From the NCBI GenBank assembly GCA_016721945.1, contig JADKHC010000029.1, forward strand, positions 1 through 44,748: a stretch of 44,748 nt of DNA. Reading direction: 5' to 3'. The notes beneath the pieces are model-generated. The model worked only from the letters and a program-made list of their open reading frames with translations, had not been told where the DNA came from and ran no database searches. Within the stretch, counting starts at the first letter, position 1. Every line of letters begins with the position of its first letter. The translations under genes and the position numbers were made by a program. Origin of the DNA: Verrucomicrobiota bacterium. GTDB lineage: Bacteria > Verrucomicrobiota > Verrucomicrobiia > Opitutales > Opitutaceae. This document shows, piece after piece, positions 17,582 to 26,914 of this stretch.

Positions 17582-19582
17582 TCAGCCGCTGATGCTTTTG
17601 GTCTTTTTCACCAGCTCCATGAATTCGCGGCGATAACCATCGGTGTCCTTGCCAAAACCGTCCTCGGCCCAGCCGAGCACTGCGTCAAAGCTCGTCACGC
17701 CTTTGTGTGGCGACTCACGCAACATCATGCCGAAGCTGGCCACTGCGGCGGCAAACTTGAAATCCTGACTCGCGGCCGCGAACGCAGACCCGGAATCCAT
17801 GAGCGGGAATTCCAACTTACTGCTCACATCCGAGGCCGGCGCTTTGTAGCGCACTTTAAGTGTCAGCATTTCAGCCGAACCATCGACTTTCGCTAGTTTC
17901 GCCTTCTTTTCAGACTGATACTTGAGCGCATCAACCGCAGGAACATCCGATGGCGAATCCACGCCGACGGGAACAACTTCGTAAAGCGCGGTCACCGTGT
18001 GGCCCGCACCGATTTCACCGGCGTCGATCTTGTCGTTGTTGAAATCTTCCTTCTTCAGCATGCGGTTCTCGTAACCAATAAGCCGATACGACTTCACCAG
18101 AGCCGGATTGAACTCGACCTGGATTTTCACGTCCTTCGCGATCGTCACGAGCGTGCCACTGAGCTGATTAACAAGGAGCTTCTTTGCCTCAGCAAAGTTG
18201 TCGACGTAGCCGTAGTTGCCGTTGCCCTTGTCGGCCAGTTTTTCGAGCGTGTCGTCTTTGTAGTTGCCCATACCGAAACCAAGCACCGTAAGGAAAACTC
18301 CGGACTTGGCCTTCTCTTCGATCAGGCGCGTGAGGTCGCCCTGATTGGTCACGCCGATATTGAAATCGCCATCGGTGCAGAGCACGACGCGGTTCGCGCC
18401 GTCTTTGACGAAGTTGGCCTTGGCGATATCGTAGGCGAGCTGGATGCCCATCGCGCCATTGGTCGAACCACCGGGCGTGAGTGCATCGATCGCGGCGAGG
18501 ATTTCCTGTTTTTTCTCAATGGACGTGGAGGGCAGCGCGAGGCCCGACGCACCGGCATAGACAGCGATGGCCACGCGATCCGTCGGCTTCAATTTCTCGA
18601 CGAGCAGCTTCATCGACTCTTTTACCAGCGGGAGTTTATTCGGTTCATTCATCGAACCCGAAACATCCAACAGAAATACAAGATTCAAAGCCGGACGCGC
18701 CGACTCGGCAATCTCGCGGCCCTTCAGCCCGATACGCACAAGGCGATGCTGCGGATTCCAGGGCGCGCTTGCGACCTCCATCGAGGCGGCGAACGGCTTG
18801 TCGTCCTTTGGCGCAGTGTAGTTGTAGGGGAAATAATTCACCATTTCCTCGATACGCACGGCATCGCGAGGCGGACGCTGCCCCTGCTGGATAAAGCGCC
18901 GCATGTTCGAATAACCCGCAGAATCGACATCAATGGAAAACGTCGAAAGCGGATTCCCCGCGACATCCATATAAGCGTTGTCGGCCTGATAGGCGTAAGC
19001 CTCGGTGTTGAAGGGTTTGCTTGCGCCAACAGCGACACCTGCAAGCACGGCGGTTTTTTCATCGGCTATTGCCGGTGGCTCCATGGCAGGCATCGCCACC
19101 ACATGTTCTTCGTCGCCCAGGGAAACCTCCAAGAGGCCGCGTACGCCTCCTTCCTCTTTTCGCTTCACTTCAAACATGCTCTTACTCATCGCCTCTTTTT
19201 TGCGCTGAAACTCAGCCACGCGAAATGCCGCTTTTTCATCTCCACTCTCGCGCTGAAACTGCAAAGACATTACAGCAAAGCAGGCCGCAGCCAAACCACC
19301 AACTAGATAGAATGGAAAGCGGGCGAATTTGCGCGGCTCGTAGGCTTCGCGGGCGGGCGGTTTTTCAGTTTTCTGAGCGGGCGCGGGTACGAAGGGCAAC
19401 GGCTCCTTCGCCAGCGCGGCGGTGAGGTCGCCGCTGAGCGCGCGGATTTGCGCGACGGCGGCCAGCGCGGCAGGATCGTCTTTGATCACGGCTTCGATGG
19501 CGGCGTGTTCGGCGGGTTCGAGTTCGCCGAGGGCGTAGGCGGTCAGGCGTGGATCGTCGGGTGTGATTTTAGAAATATTCAT
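17582..19582 (-). CDS. VWA domain protein (YfbK-like) with anti-sigma-like N-terminus
   Basis: 666 residues. Residues 1-60 (DPRLTAYALGELEPAEHAAIE and following) resemble the cytoplasmic helical start of anti-sigma factors but have no zinc-binding HxxxCxxC. A single transmembrane helix follows (89-108), then a charged stalk, the NPLSTFSIDVDSAGYSNMRRF region typical of YfbK-like proteins, a von Willebrand A domain with a complete MIDAS (D306-S308-S310 in DVSGSM, then GGST and CTDGD), and a C-terminal YfbK-type domain. Preceded by AGGAG 9 nt before the ATG. It lies 19 nt after the ECF sigma gene, which suggests that the N-terminus holds that sigma at the membrane while the VWA domain senses outside (inference). 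Confidence 0.9.
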   Translation of the reverse strand: MNISKITPDDPRLTAYALGELEPAEHAAIEAVIKDDPAALAAVAQIRALSGDLTAALAKEPLPFVPAPAQKTEKPPAREAYEPRKFARFPFYLVGGLAAACFAVMSLQFQRESGDEKAAFRVAEFQRKKEAMSKSMFEVKRKEEGGVRGLLEVSLGDEEHVVAMPAMEPPAIADEKTAVLAGVAVGASKPFNTEAYAYQADNAYMDVAGNPLSTFSIDVDSAGYSNMRRFIQQGQRPPRDAVRIEEMVNYFPYNYTAPKDDKPFAASMEVASAPWNPQHRLVRIGLKGREIAESARPALNLVFLLDVSGSMNEPNKLPLVKESMKLLVEKLKPTDRVAIAVYAGASGLALPSTSIEKKQEILAAIDALTPGGSTNGAMGIQLAYDIAKANFVKDGANRVVLCTDGDFNIGVTNQGDLTRLIEEKAKSGVFLTVLGFGMGNYKDDTLEKLADKGNGNYGYVDNFAEAKKLLVNQLSGTLVTIAKDVKIQVEFNPALVKSYRLIGYENRMLKKEDFNNDKIDAGEIGAGHTVTALYEVVPVGVDSPSDVPAVDALKYQSEKKAKLAKVDGSAEMLTLKVRYKAPASDVSSKLEFPLMDSGSAFAAASQDFKFAAAVASFGMMLRESPHKGVTSFDAVLGWAEDGFGKDTDGYRREFMELVKKTKSISG

Positions 19583-19601
19583 CGGTTCGTTCTCCTAGTT
19601 A

Positions 19602-20126
19602 TCAGGTCCGCTGGGCGGCGTGTTCGGCGCGGAGGCGCGTGACGGCGTGGTGAATCAGCACTCCGACGTGACTTACCGAGTGGGCGGTGATGCGGCTGAT
19701 TTCTTTGTAACTAAATCCGCTCTGGAATTTCAGGCGGAGGACTTCTTGTTGGTTCGGTGGCAGGCGGTCGATCATGCGCAGGAGCGCGTCATGCGTTTCC
19801 TCCGCTTCAAGCGAGTGGGTGGGTCGGGGCGCCTCGGCGCTCACGCGTTCCATTTCGCCTTCTTCAAAGCGTTTCATTCGCCCCTCCTTCCGCAGTACGT
19901 CGAGCGCGCGGTGACGGCAGACGGTGAAAAGCCATTCGGCAAGATGCCCGTCCACCACGTCGGGCGGCTGGGCCATGAGTTTGACAAAGGTGTCCTGGAC
20001 AATGTCGCGCGCGCGGTCGGGGTCGCCGACGAGGCGCGCGGCGTAGCGGGTGAGCGGCGATTGATAATCGACCACCGCGGTCTGCACAAAATTCTCAGCG
20101 TGTTCATGGGAGTTTTCCCGATTCAT
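19602..20126 (-). CDS. RNA polymerase sigma factor, ECF (sigma-70 family)
   Basis: 174 residues. Region 2 is seen in YAARLVGDPDRARDIVQDTFVKLM and WLFTVCRHRALDVLRKEGR; region 4 in RLPPNQQEVLRLKFQSGFSYKEISRITAHSVSHVGVLIHHAVTRLR, with the helix-turn-helix at its end. Regions 1.1 and 3 are absent, as expected for extracytoplasmic-function sigma factors. It is the first gene of a two-gene unit with the VWA protein. ECF sigmas usually activate their own promoter, but I could not confirm a matching -35 AAC motif in the short upstream region. Confidence 0.93.
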   Translation of the reverse strand: MNRENSHEHAENFVQTAVVDYQSPLTRYAARLVGDPDRARDIVQDTFVKLMAQPPDVVDGHLAEWLFTVCRHRALDVLRKEGRMKRFEEGEMERVSAEAPRPTHSLEAEETHDALLRMIDRLPPNQQEVLRLKFQSGFSYKEISRITAHSVSHVGVLIHHAVTRLRAEHAAQRT

Positions 20127-20234
20127 GGGGTCTCTGGTTGAGTTGACCTACGCTGGGTTATACGTGCGACGGACGGTTTTCTTAGGGTTAATCTTCAAAA
20201 ATCTACGAGCTGCGAAAAGCATCTCAAATCCCGC

Positions 20235-21257
20235 TCAACTTCCGCCGTTGATCGCCTTGACGCGTTCGGGAGTCGGCGGATGTGTGCTGATGTAATCGAA
20301 GGCCTTACTCTTGCGCTCGTGGTGCTTCGCGGAGAGGCGCTCGAGCATGTCGGCTAGATATTTCGGCTCAAGCCCGGCCCGTCGCATGCGTTGCACGGCC
20401 TCGGCGTCGGCTTCCTCCTCGAACTCGCGGGAAAACTTATTCTGCAACAAAAACGTCGGCAACGCCCCGCCCAGCGCAGTCGCGCCCGAAACGTCGCCAG
20501 AGATAAAAGAAAACACCGCGACCACGGCTGAGTTCTGCAGGAGTGCGCGTAACGCATGCCGGTGAACCACGTGCCCGCACTCGTGCGCGACGACGCCCAG
20601 GATTTCGCGGTCGTCGCCGGCCAGTTGCACGAGCTCATCGGTGATCACAATCTCGCCCGACGGCAGGGCAAAGGCGTTTGCGCCGAGACCCTTCGCGGTG
20701 CGAAAAACGATTTTATACGGGTACGGATCACCGGTTTTCGCCAGGAACGAACTAAACGCCACCTGTAAATTTTTTTGGCGCTCAAAGGTAAGCTCGCTCG
20801 GCGTGAACGTGACCTTGTCCAACGTGCTCAACGCGTCGCTGCCCAGCCGTTGCGTGACCTTTTCCGGCAGGGCAAACGCGACGTGTTTGGCCGCCGCCGG
20901 CAATCCATAGCGGATCGCCACCCAGCCCAGCGCGCCAAGGATCAGTGTCGCCAGCAGAACCATCCGCCAACTGGTCTCCAGCCGGTGCAGCCAGCTGGAA
21001 CGCGAGCGCGGCCCCCAGGTTTTCAGAATCGCATCGAGCGCGTCGTTATCGGCCACCTCGCAGCGTTGATCAGCAGGCAGCCGGATAAAACGCCGGGTGT
21101 TAGCCACGCGCGGCTCGATCACGACTTGCGCCGCCGCATACTCGAACCCTACGCCATCGCCAACAACGGAGAGACGATTATCCTCAGTGAAACGCAGGGT
21201 GACGGCGTGGGGTTGCGACGTGCGCCCGTCGAAATACGTCGCGGACAGTTCGGTCAT
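20235..21257 (-). CDS. M48 family zinc metallopeptidase
   Basis: 340 residues, starting at the ATG at 21257 (MTELSATYFDGRTS), whose first two bases overlap the stop of the upstream gene (ATGA). An N-terminal beta domain with YFDGRTSQPHAVTL is common in this peptidase subgroup. One transmembrane helix follows at about residues 95-113 (MVLLATLILGALGWVAI). The catalytic HECGH is at 225-229 within VVAHECGHVVHRHALRALL, and EFEEEADAEAVQRM supplies the third zinc ligand. The catalytic part probably faces the periplasm. Such proteases are linked to envelope protein quality control (Oma1/BepA/HtpX relatives). Coupled translation with the DUF898 protein suggests joint function. Confidence 0.92.
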   Translation of the reverse strand: MTELSATYFDGRTSQPHAVTLRFTEDNRLSVVGDGVGFEYAAAQVVIEPRVANTRRFIRLPADQRCEVADNDALDAILKTWGPRSRSSWLHRLETSWRMVLLATLILGALGWVAIRYGLPAAAKHVAFALPEKVTQRLGSDALSTLDKVTFTPSELTFERQKNLQVAFSSFLAKTGDPYPYKIVFRTAKGLGANAFALPSGEIVITDELVQLAGDDREILGVVAHECGHVVHRHALRALLQNSAVVAVFSFISGDVSGATALGGALPTFLLQNKFSREFEEEADAEAVQRMRRAGLEPKYLADMLERLSAKHHERKSKAFDYISTHPPTPERVKAINGGS

Positions 21258-22546
21258 ACGCCGAAGCCCAGATCGATATCGAGGAAGTCGGCCGCAGATT
21301 CGCCAAGCGCGCCGACGTTGGACTGCGCACCTGCGACAAAGGTATCCATGTTGGTGTTGGGTACAAATTGCACGCACGACAAACGAAACCGAACCATCCG
21401 CATCGCCGCCCACGGATACATGAGCCCGAGCGTGATGAGGATCATAAACGAGTTGCTGAATTGCAGCCAGATGAGGTCGCGTGCGCGCATCCAAGCCTCA
21501 AAACGATTTCGCCCGAGCCTGGTGTTGTTCCAAGTGAAGTTGAACATGCGGCTGCGCAGATAGAACGTGCCCGCGAAAGCCAGCGGAAACGCGACGAGCG
21601 CCAGGACCCCAAGGGCCATCATGCCGGTAGTGAGCTCTATCGGGCCGTGCCCTCTATTCTGGATCATACCGGATAACATCATGCCCAAAATGACGGCATA
21701 AAAGATCACGGCCGGCAGAAACAGCAGCAGGGCCACGCCGTAGATTTTATACACTTCGCCGATCTTGCCGTTGAACAAAAACTCCGTGCTGCCGAACGAG
21801 TGATTAACCATCAGAAACTCCTTCTGCTGCCTCACAACAAAAGGGTAAAGCAAGCCGCCCGTGAAAGGCGCCGCCATTGGCAACAAAATAAAAACTACCG
21901 CCGCTCCCAAATACGTGCCGCGAAAATAAAACCTCAGGCCACGCCAGGCCGAGTAGCGTGCATTAAAAATAAGAGCGCGCACAATAAACCAAGGCATGGC
22001 AACCAGCAGCAATGGCATCACCGCCAGTGTAACATTCGGCGAGATCGCGCTGGTCAGAGAGTAGAGCAAAAACACACCCACCACGATCAAGTTACCAATC
22101 AGGATTTTCTTCGGATCGGCCAGGTACTCGAAAGCATGCCCGAGCAGTTGCGTGTTGCTGTAGATATAGCGACGCGTCCTGACCTTCGCCCAAGCCGCGT
22201 AGATGCCGAGTGTGACGATTGTGAGCAGGATATTGACGATCCAGATTTTGAAGAACTCTGCCGTCTGCCCAGAAAACTCAAATGACACCGGCTGGATGAT
22301 CTCATTGATCGGCGCGGCGGTCGACGCCTGCGTGGGGCCGGAGGCCGACTCGCCTGGTGATGCCAAGGGTGGTGGTGGCGCTTCAGCCGAACCATCCCCT
22401 AGCTGCCAATGCGGCACCCAGTTCGGCATGCCTGCACGCCAGACCAGCGTGTCGGAGCGGATTATTCCATCACGAACCAGCTTCTCGAACTCCACGTCCG
22501 AAACCGGCCCCCGTTGCTGTCCATCGCTGGCGTAAAACCATTGCAT
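21254..22546 (-). CDS. GYF_2 and DUF898 (YjgN-type) multispanning membrane protein
   Basis: 430 residues. The first ~48 residues (WFYASDGQQRGPVSDVEFEKLVRDGII and WRAGMPNWVP, with the W-x-Y...G-P and final W) form a GYF_2 domain, a small cytoplasmic peptide-binding module. A proline/serine-rich linker follows, then the DUF898/YjgN region beginning FEFSGQTAEFFKIWIVNILLTIVTLGIYAAWAKVRTRRY with repeated membrane helices up to the C-terminus. Function of YjgN is unknown. The stop overlaps the M48 peptidase start by 4 nt, so the two are made together; I infer a membrane complex in which this protein guides or regulates the protease. Confidence 0.88.
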   Translation of the reverse strand: MQWFYASDGQQRGPVSDVEFEKLVRDGIIRSDTLVWRAGMPNWVPHWQLGDGSAEAPPPPLASPGESASGPTQASTAAPINEIIQPVSFEFSGQTAEFFKIWIVNILLTIVTLGIYAAWAKVRTRRYIYSNTQLLGHAFEYLADPKKILIGNLIVVGVFLLYSLTSAISPNVTLAVMPLLLVAMPWFIVRALIFNARYSAWRGLRFYFRGTYLGAAVVFILLPMAAPFTGGLLYPFVVRQQKEFLMVNHSFGSTEFLFNGKIGEVYKIYGVALLLFLPAVIFYAVILGMMLSGMIQNRGHGPIELTTGMMALGVLALVAFPLAFAGTFYLRSRMFNFTWNNTRLGRNRFEAWMRARDLIWLQFSNSFMILITLGLMYPWAAMRMVRFRLSCVQFVPNTNMDTFVAGAQSNVGALGESAADFLDIDLGFGV

Positions 22547-22649
22547 AGAGATATTTTCTTTGACCTCTTGAAATGCCGCGCTGGCTCAACGTGGCAAACG
22601 CAAACCGCCCCGCCACAGGGAAATCGGTTCGTGCCAACGCCCCGCCCGC

Positions 22650-23840
22650 TCACTCCAGCGTAATCTTAATCGCGATGGCGCACTCCCGGGCCCGGTCGCG
22701 GGCCTCTTCGACCGTGTCACCGCAGGCAACCGCTACCGCCAAACGCCGATGTGCGCGACATTCAGGTTTGCCGAACAACCGCACATGCGACTCCGGCACG
22801 GCGAGCGCTTTTTCCACGCCCGAAAACGTCGGCACTCCGTCGCCGTAGCCGAGCAGCGCCACACTAAATGCCGGTCGCAGCAACTTGATCGGCGGCACCG
22901 GCAGCCCGAGAATCGCGCGCGCGTGCAACGCAAACTCCGACCACTGCTGGCTCCCGATTGTCACCAGTCCCGTATCATGCGGCCGCGGGCTTACCTCGCT
23001 GAAGATTACTTCTTCGCCGCGCACGAAACACTCAACGCCAAAAATACCCCAACCGCCCAGCGCGCCGACTACGGTTTTCGCGACGCGTTGCGCCTCAGCC
23101 CAGGCGTTTTCTGACATCGCACACGGCTGCCAGCTCTCGCGGTAATCGCCGTCGATTTGGACGTGGCCGACGGCGGGACAACATTGAATCCCGTTCGTCG
23201 CCGAAACCGTCAGCACCGTGATTTCGTAATCAAATTTGATAAACCCTTCGACGATGCAACGCCCCGCGCCCGCACGCGCGCCTTCCTGCGCGTACTTCCA
23301 CGCTTTCGCCATGTCGGCGGCGTTTTTAACCACGCTCTGACCATGGCCGCTCGACGACATGAGCGGCTTGAGCACGCACGGAAACCCCAGTGCCGAACCA
23401 GCTGCCAGCGCCTCGTCCTCAGTCGCAACAAAACGATAAGGCGATGTCGGCAGCTTTAGTTCCTCCGCCGCGAGTCGACGAATCCCCTCGCGATTCATCG
23501 TGAGCTTGGCCGCACGCGCCGTCGGCACCACGCGTTGACCAGCTTGCTCCAACTCCACGAGCACATCGGTCGCGATGGCCTCGATCTCCGGCACGATCAG
23601 GTCGGGCTTTTCCAGCGCGATCACACGCCGCAACGCCATCGCATCGAGCATCGGGAAAACGTGGCTACGATGCGCGACCTGCATCGCCGGCGCGCCCTGA
23701 TAACGATCGCAGGCTATCACTTCGCAGCCGAGTCGCTGCAGCTCGATCACCACTTCTTTGCCAAGTTCGCCCGAACCGAGCATAAGCACGCGTGTGGCGT
23801 TGGCGGTGTTGGGCGTTCCAATGATTCCGGGAGTGAACAT
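22650..23840 (-). CDS. purT: Formate-dependent phosphoribosylglycinamide formyltransferase
   Basis: ATP-grasp enzyme that formylates GAR using formate and ATP in purine synthesis, an alternative to folate-dependent PurN. 396 residues from the ATG at 23840 (MFTPGIIGTPNTANATRVLMLGSGELGKE), close to the E. coli enzyme's 392. Visible motifs: GSGELGKE dinucleotide-like loop, RVVPTARAAKLTMNREGIRRLAAEEL, the ATP-grasp strand FPCVLKPLMSSSGHGQSV, and EVSPRPHDTGLVT near the metal site. A longer frame back to 23885 adds residues without family resemblance. Single gene, divergent from the polysaccharide locus. Confidence 0.95.
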   Translation of the reverse strand: MFTPGIIGTPNTANATRVLMLGSGELGKEVVIELQRLGCEVIACDRYQGAPAMQVAHRSHVFPMLDAMALRRVIALEKPDLIVPEIEAIATDVLVELEQAGQRVVPTARAAKLTMNREGIRRLAAEELKLPTSPYRFVATEDEALAAGSALGFPCVLKPLMSSSGHGQSVVKNAADMAKAWKYAQEGARAGAGRCIVEGFIKFDYEITVLTVSATNGIQCCPAVGHVQIDGDYRESWQPCAMSENAWAEAQRVAKTVVGALGGWGIFGVECFVRGEEVIFSEVSPRPHDTGLVTIGSQQWSEFALHARAILGLPVPPIKLLRPAFSVALLGYGDGVPTFSGVEKALAVPESHVRLFGKPECRAHRRLAVAVACGDTVEEARDRARECAIAIKITLE

Positions 23841-24066
23841 AAGTCGCCCGGCGTTTTGGCGAAACCGCGACCCGATGGCGAGCAATCAGCAGTATCGGCA
23901 ACTCCAATACTTGCGATCCGACGGTTATTCCCCGCGCTATTGCCGCTTGGCAAATACGTCCACGCGTCGCGCCGTGTAGTTGTTAATAACCATTAAAGAA
24001 CACCCGCACGTCCACTACCCGCTTCAACTCCTTCCCCATGACGCTTATCCATTCACAATCCCGAAT

Positions 24067-26856
24067 ATGAATCTCTTCAACCGACTCACGCTGGTGGCAT
24101 TGTCGCTCGCAGGCGCGCTGGCCACGATCCCTCTCAACGCCCAGACTAACTATAATCTCTCCGTCAAAGCCGGTCCGCTGCGGCACTCGTTTCATGGCTT
24201 CGGCATCAGCCAGTCGCCCAATCCAGCATGGAACAACATACCGCTGACCGCCCGCAATACGATGGCCGATCTCGTTTACCGCGACCTCAAGGTAAACGTG
24301 CTTCGGCTGTGGGCCACCAATCTTGAAACCCGAACCGTCGCGGAAAGCGTCGCTGCGTTCAACACCACCTACATCGCCAGCGGCGTCATCTCCACGATGA
24401 AAAGCCGCGGCGTCACCACCTTGTTGCTCGCGCCCGAAACCGGCACATCGACCGGCCATCTCGCACCGCCTTCCATTTCTGCGTATGCCGAAAATCTCGC
24501 CGAAATCATTCTACAACTAAAGAACACCTACAACGTCACGATTGACGTGACTGGCATCTGCAACGAACCCGACAACTCATGGCTCAACGGCCCGCTCGTC
24601 GAATGCGTGAAACAGTTACGAGCCAGCCTCGACGCGCGCGGACTCACCTCGGTCAAAATCGTCGCCTCTGAATCATCCTCGCCACCCGCGGCCCACCCCT
24701 ACGCGCTCGAACTCGCAAAAGACCCTGCCGCCTGGAACGGCCTCTACGCCATCGCCTCGCACGCCTACGGCGGTGCACTGCAAAACAACAACATGGAACT
24801 CGCTAAGAACGGCAAGTTTTGGTGGACCACCGAATCCTGCCCCGACTACGGCAGCGAACGCGCCGAAAACGAGAACGGTGCCGCACAAACCCTTTCCCGC
24901 TTCCTCTGCGAACTGAATCACGGAGCGAACCAATGGATCTACTTCCTCGGCATCGGCTACCATCAGGATCTTTCCACTTACACTCCCTCCAACGCCTTTT
25001 TGTCGATTTACGATGGTGCGACCTCCAGCATCGTCATGCTCCTGAAGTACTATTACCTCAAGCAGGCCCTCGCAACCTTCGACGTCGGGTGCATTTTCCG
25101 CTCCTGCGTCAGCGAAACCGAGGGCCAGATGTTCAGCGTGGGAAACCAGCAGCCGACCATCAACGCCGCCGCTGCAAACAACCCCGACGGAACCTGGGGT
25201 ATCAATATCATCAATACAACTGGCCTGCCCACCATCGACTCCAAGACCCACGCGCCCGCCGCATCCTACAACCTCACAGTCACCATCGAGGAACTGGCCA
25301 ACACCCCGAGCACGACCTTCACCGTTCATCGCAGCCGCGCCAACAGCCACGTCGTCGACTCTGGCACCGTCACCTTCACCAACGGCGTCGGCACCGTGCC
25401 CATCGCAGCCAAGGAACTCGTCAGCCTGCGCTCTGTCGCAATCGCCGCAACCATCCCACCCGTACCAACCAACCTGCGCGCATCGACCTTCAACGCTCCC
25501 GCCTCGCTCAACTGGAACAACGGCGTGCAAATCACCCGCTGGAACATCAAGCGGGCAACCGTGAGCGGCGGCCCCTACACCACGATCGCCACAAGCTACA
25601 CCACGACTTACGACGACACCACCGCACTCGACGGCCTGATCTATTACTACGTCGTGTCCGCCGTAAACTCCACCGGCGAAAGCGCCAACTCCAGCGAAGT
25701 CGCCGTCTCACCCACACCATTCCCCTGGACCAATACCGACATCGGCACCACCAGCCAGCCCGGCAGCTGCAGCGTCTCCGACGACGGCGTCTACACCGTC
25801 CGCGGCAACGGCACCGCCCTCGGCGGCACCACCGATTCGTTCAACCTCACTCACCGCACCATGACGGGTGACGGCACGATCGTCGCCCGACTCACCTCCG
25901 GCACACCGGCCAACGCCCGGATAGGCCTCATGATGAGCGAAACCCTCGATCCCTCGGCCAAAACCGTTTGCCAGATCTACGACTTCAACGGCGCCACCAA
26001 CGGCTCCCGGATGTTCTGGCGCTCCACCGCAGGTGGCGCAGCCCAATGGACCGGCGTGCGCCTCACCGCCATGCCCATCTGGCTAAAACTAGTCCGTACC
26101 GGTAATACGTTTACCGGCTATTCCTCTGCCGACGGACAGACTTGGACTACCTCCGTAACCGCCACCATCACCATGCCCGCCACGATCTACGTCGGACTGG
26201 TAAACGCGGCCCCGAACAACTCATTAACGAGCGTGGCCGAGTTCGACAACGTCGGCGCACCCTGCGATGCACCCGAAGCGCTCGCCGTCATCGCCACCGA
26301 CAGCACACACATCGCCCTCGGCTGGACCGCCAGCATGGGCGCAACCAGTTACAATTTCAAACGCTCCACCGTCAGCGGCGGCCCATACACCACCCTCGGC
26401 TCCGTCACGTCACCAGGAATCAACTACACGGACGGCACGGTGAACCTCGGCACCACCTACTATTACGTCGTCTCCGCCGTGAATGCTCTGGGCGAGAGCC
26501 CGAACTCCAGCCAGATCGCTGCGACGCCCTCCAGCAGCTCCAGCTCCTCATCGTCCTCGAGCAGTTCGTCATCAAGCAGCAGCTCCTCCTCCAGCTCTTC
26601 TTCTTCGTCGAGCAGCTCCAGTTCAAGCTCATCCAGCTCCAGTTCCTCCTCATCCAGCTCCAGTTCTTCCTCCTCCAGCAGCTCTTCATCCTCCTCTTCG
26701 AGCAGTTCGTCTTCCAGTAGCAGTTCTTCGAGCTCGGGTGCCTCCTCGCCAGGCTCCGGTGGTGGTGGCGGCGGTGCCCCTAGCGATTGGTTCCTCGCCG
26801 CACTACTCGCCGCTGGCCTAGCTCGCACCCGCTACGGAACTTGGAAAAACCGCTAA
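24067..26856 (+). CDS. Secreted GH-A clan glycosidase (GH30/GH39-like) with FN3 domains, poly-Ser linker and GGGG-APS-WF tail
   Basis: 929 residues from the ATG at 24067 with a signal peptide (MNLFNRLTLVALSLAGALA...LNAQ). Residues about 30-380 form a TIM-barrel glycosidase beginning SFHGFGISQSPNP; the likely acid/base is E167 in GICNEPDNSW and the nucleophile E256 in WWTTESCPDYG. A beta domain follows, then FN3 (about 465-550), a concanavalin-like jelly roll (about 555-735), and a second FN3 whose KRSTVSGGPYTTLG repeats the KRATVSGGPYTTIA of the first. Residues 822-890 are 69 consecutive serines, then GASSPGSGGGGGGAPSDWF, a short hydrophobic stretch and a basic end. Substrate unknown; galactan, xylan or other glucan chains are all possible for this clan. 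Confidence 0.85.
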   Translation: MNLFNRLTLVALSLAGALATIPLNAQTNYNLSVKAGPLRHSFHGFGISQSPNPAWNNIPLTARNTMADLVYRDLKVNVLRLWATNLETRTVAESVAAFNTTYIASGVISTMKSRGVTTLLLAPETGTSTGHLAPPSISAYAENLAEIILQLKNTYNVTIDVTGICNEPDNSWLNGPLVECVKQLRASLDARGLTSVKIVASESSSPPAAHPYALELAKDPAAWNGLYAIASHAYGGALQNNNMELAKNGKFWWTTESCPDYGSERAENENGAAQTLSRFLCELNHGANQWIYFLGIGYHQDLSTYTPSNAFLSIYDGATSSIVMLLKYYYLKQALATFDVGCIFRSCVSETEGQMFSVGNQQPTINAAAANNPDGTWGINIINTTGLPTIDSKTHAPAASYNLTVTIEELANTPSTTFTVHRSRANSHVVDSGTVTFTNGVGTVPIAAKELVSLRSVAIAATIPPVPTNLRASTFNAPASLNWNNGVQITRWNIKRATVSGGPYTTIATSYTTTYDDTTALDGLIYYYVVSAVNSTGESANSSEVAVSPTPFPWTNTDIGTTSQPGSCSVSDDGVYTVRGNGTALGGTTDSFNLTHRTMTGDGTIVARLTSGTPANARIGLMMSETLDPSAKTVCQIYDFNGATNGSRMFWRSTAGGAAQWTGVRLTAMPIWLKLVRTGNTFTGYSSADGQTWTTSVTATITMPATIYVGLVNAAPNNSLTSVAEFDNVGAPCDAPEALAVIATDSTHIALGWTASMGATSYNFKRSTVSGGPYTTLGSVTSPGINYTDGTVNLGTTYYYVVSAVNALGESPNSSQIAATPSSSSSSSSSSSSSSSSSSSSSSSSSSSSSSSSSSSSSSSSSSSSSSSSSSSSSSSSSSSSSSSSSSSSSGASSPGSGGGGGGAPSDWFLAALLAAGLARTRYGTWKNR
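26530..26853 (+). repeat. Tripartite C-terminal tail 1
   Basis: 69 uninterrupted Ser codons (26530-26736) using all six codons, then GASSPGS, six glycines, APSDWF, the hydrophobic LAALLAAGLAR and a basic TRYGTWKNR end. The longest serine run of the six. Confidence 0.95.
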
Positions 26857-26914
26857 GTAAAATTCCCCGGCTCACCGCGCCAGCAATCTCATTACTACAG
26901 CCTCCATCCTCGTC

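Noticed and set aside
23980..24066. Longer N-terminus for the first glycosidase
   Set aside because: The added residues precede a well-formed signal peptide beginning at the ATG at 24067, so the upstream part is leader.
24673..25530. Minus-strand 285-codon glycine/valine-rich frame inside the first glycosidase gene
   Set aside because: Antisense shadow; the plus frame has a signal peptide, catalytic glutamates and domain structure.
26530..26736. CRISPR-like or microsatellite array
   Set aside because: The low-complexity look comes from in-frame serine codons; there are no regular repeats with unique spacers, and all six tracts are inside coding frames.
26463..26828. Minus-strand reading frames rich in glutamate opposite the serine runs (also at 28681, 34250, 39273)
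   Set aside because: They are the complement of Ser codons read in another frame; no start signals or family resemblance, and the plus-strand genes are clearly real.
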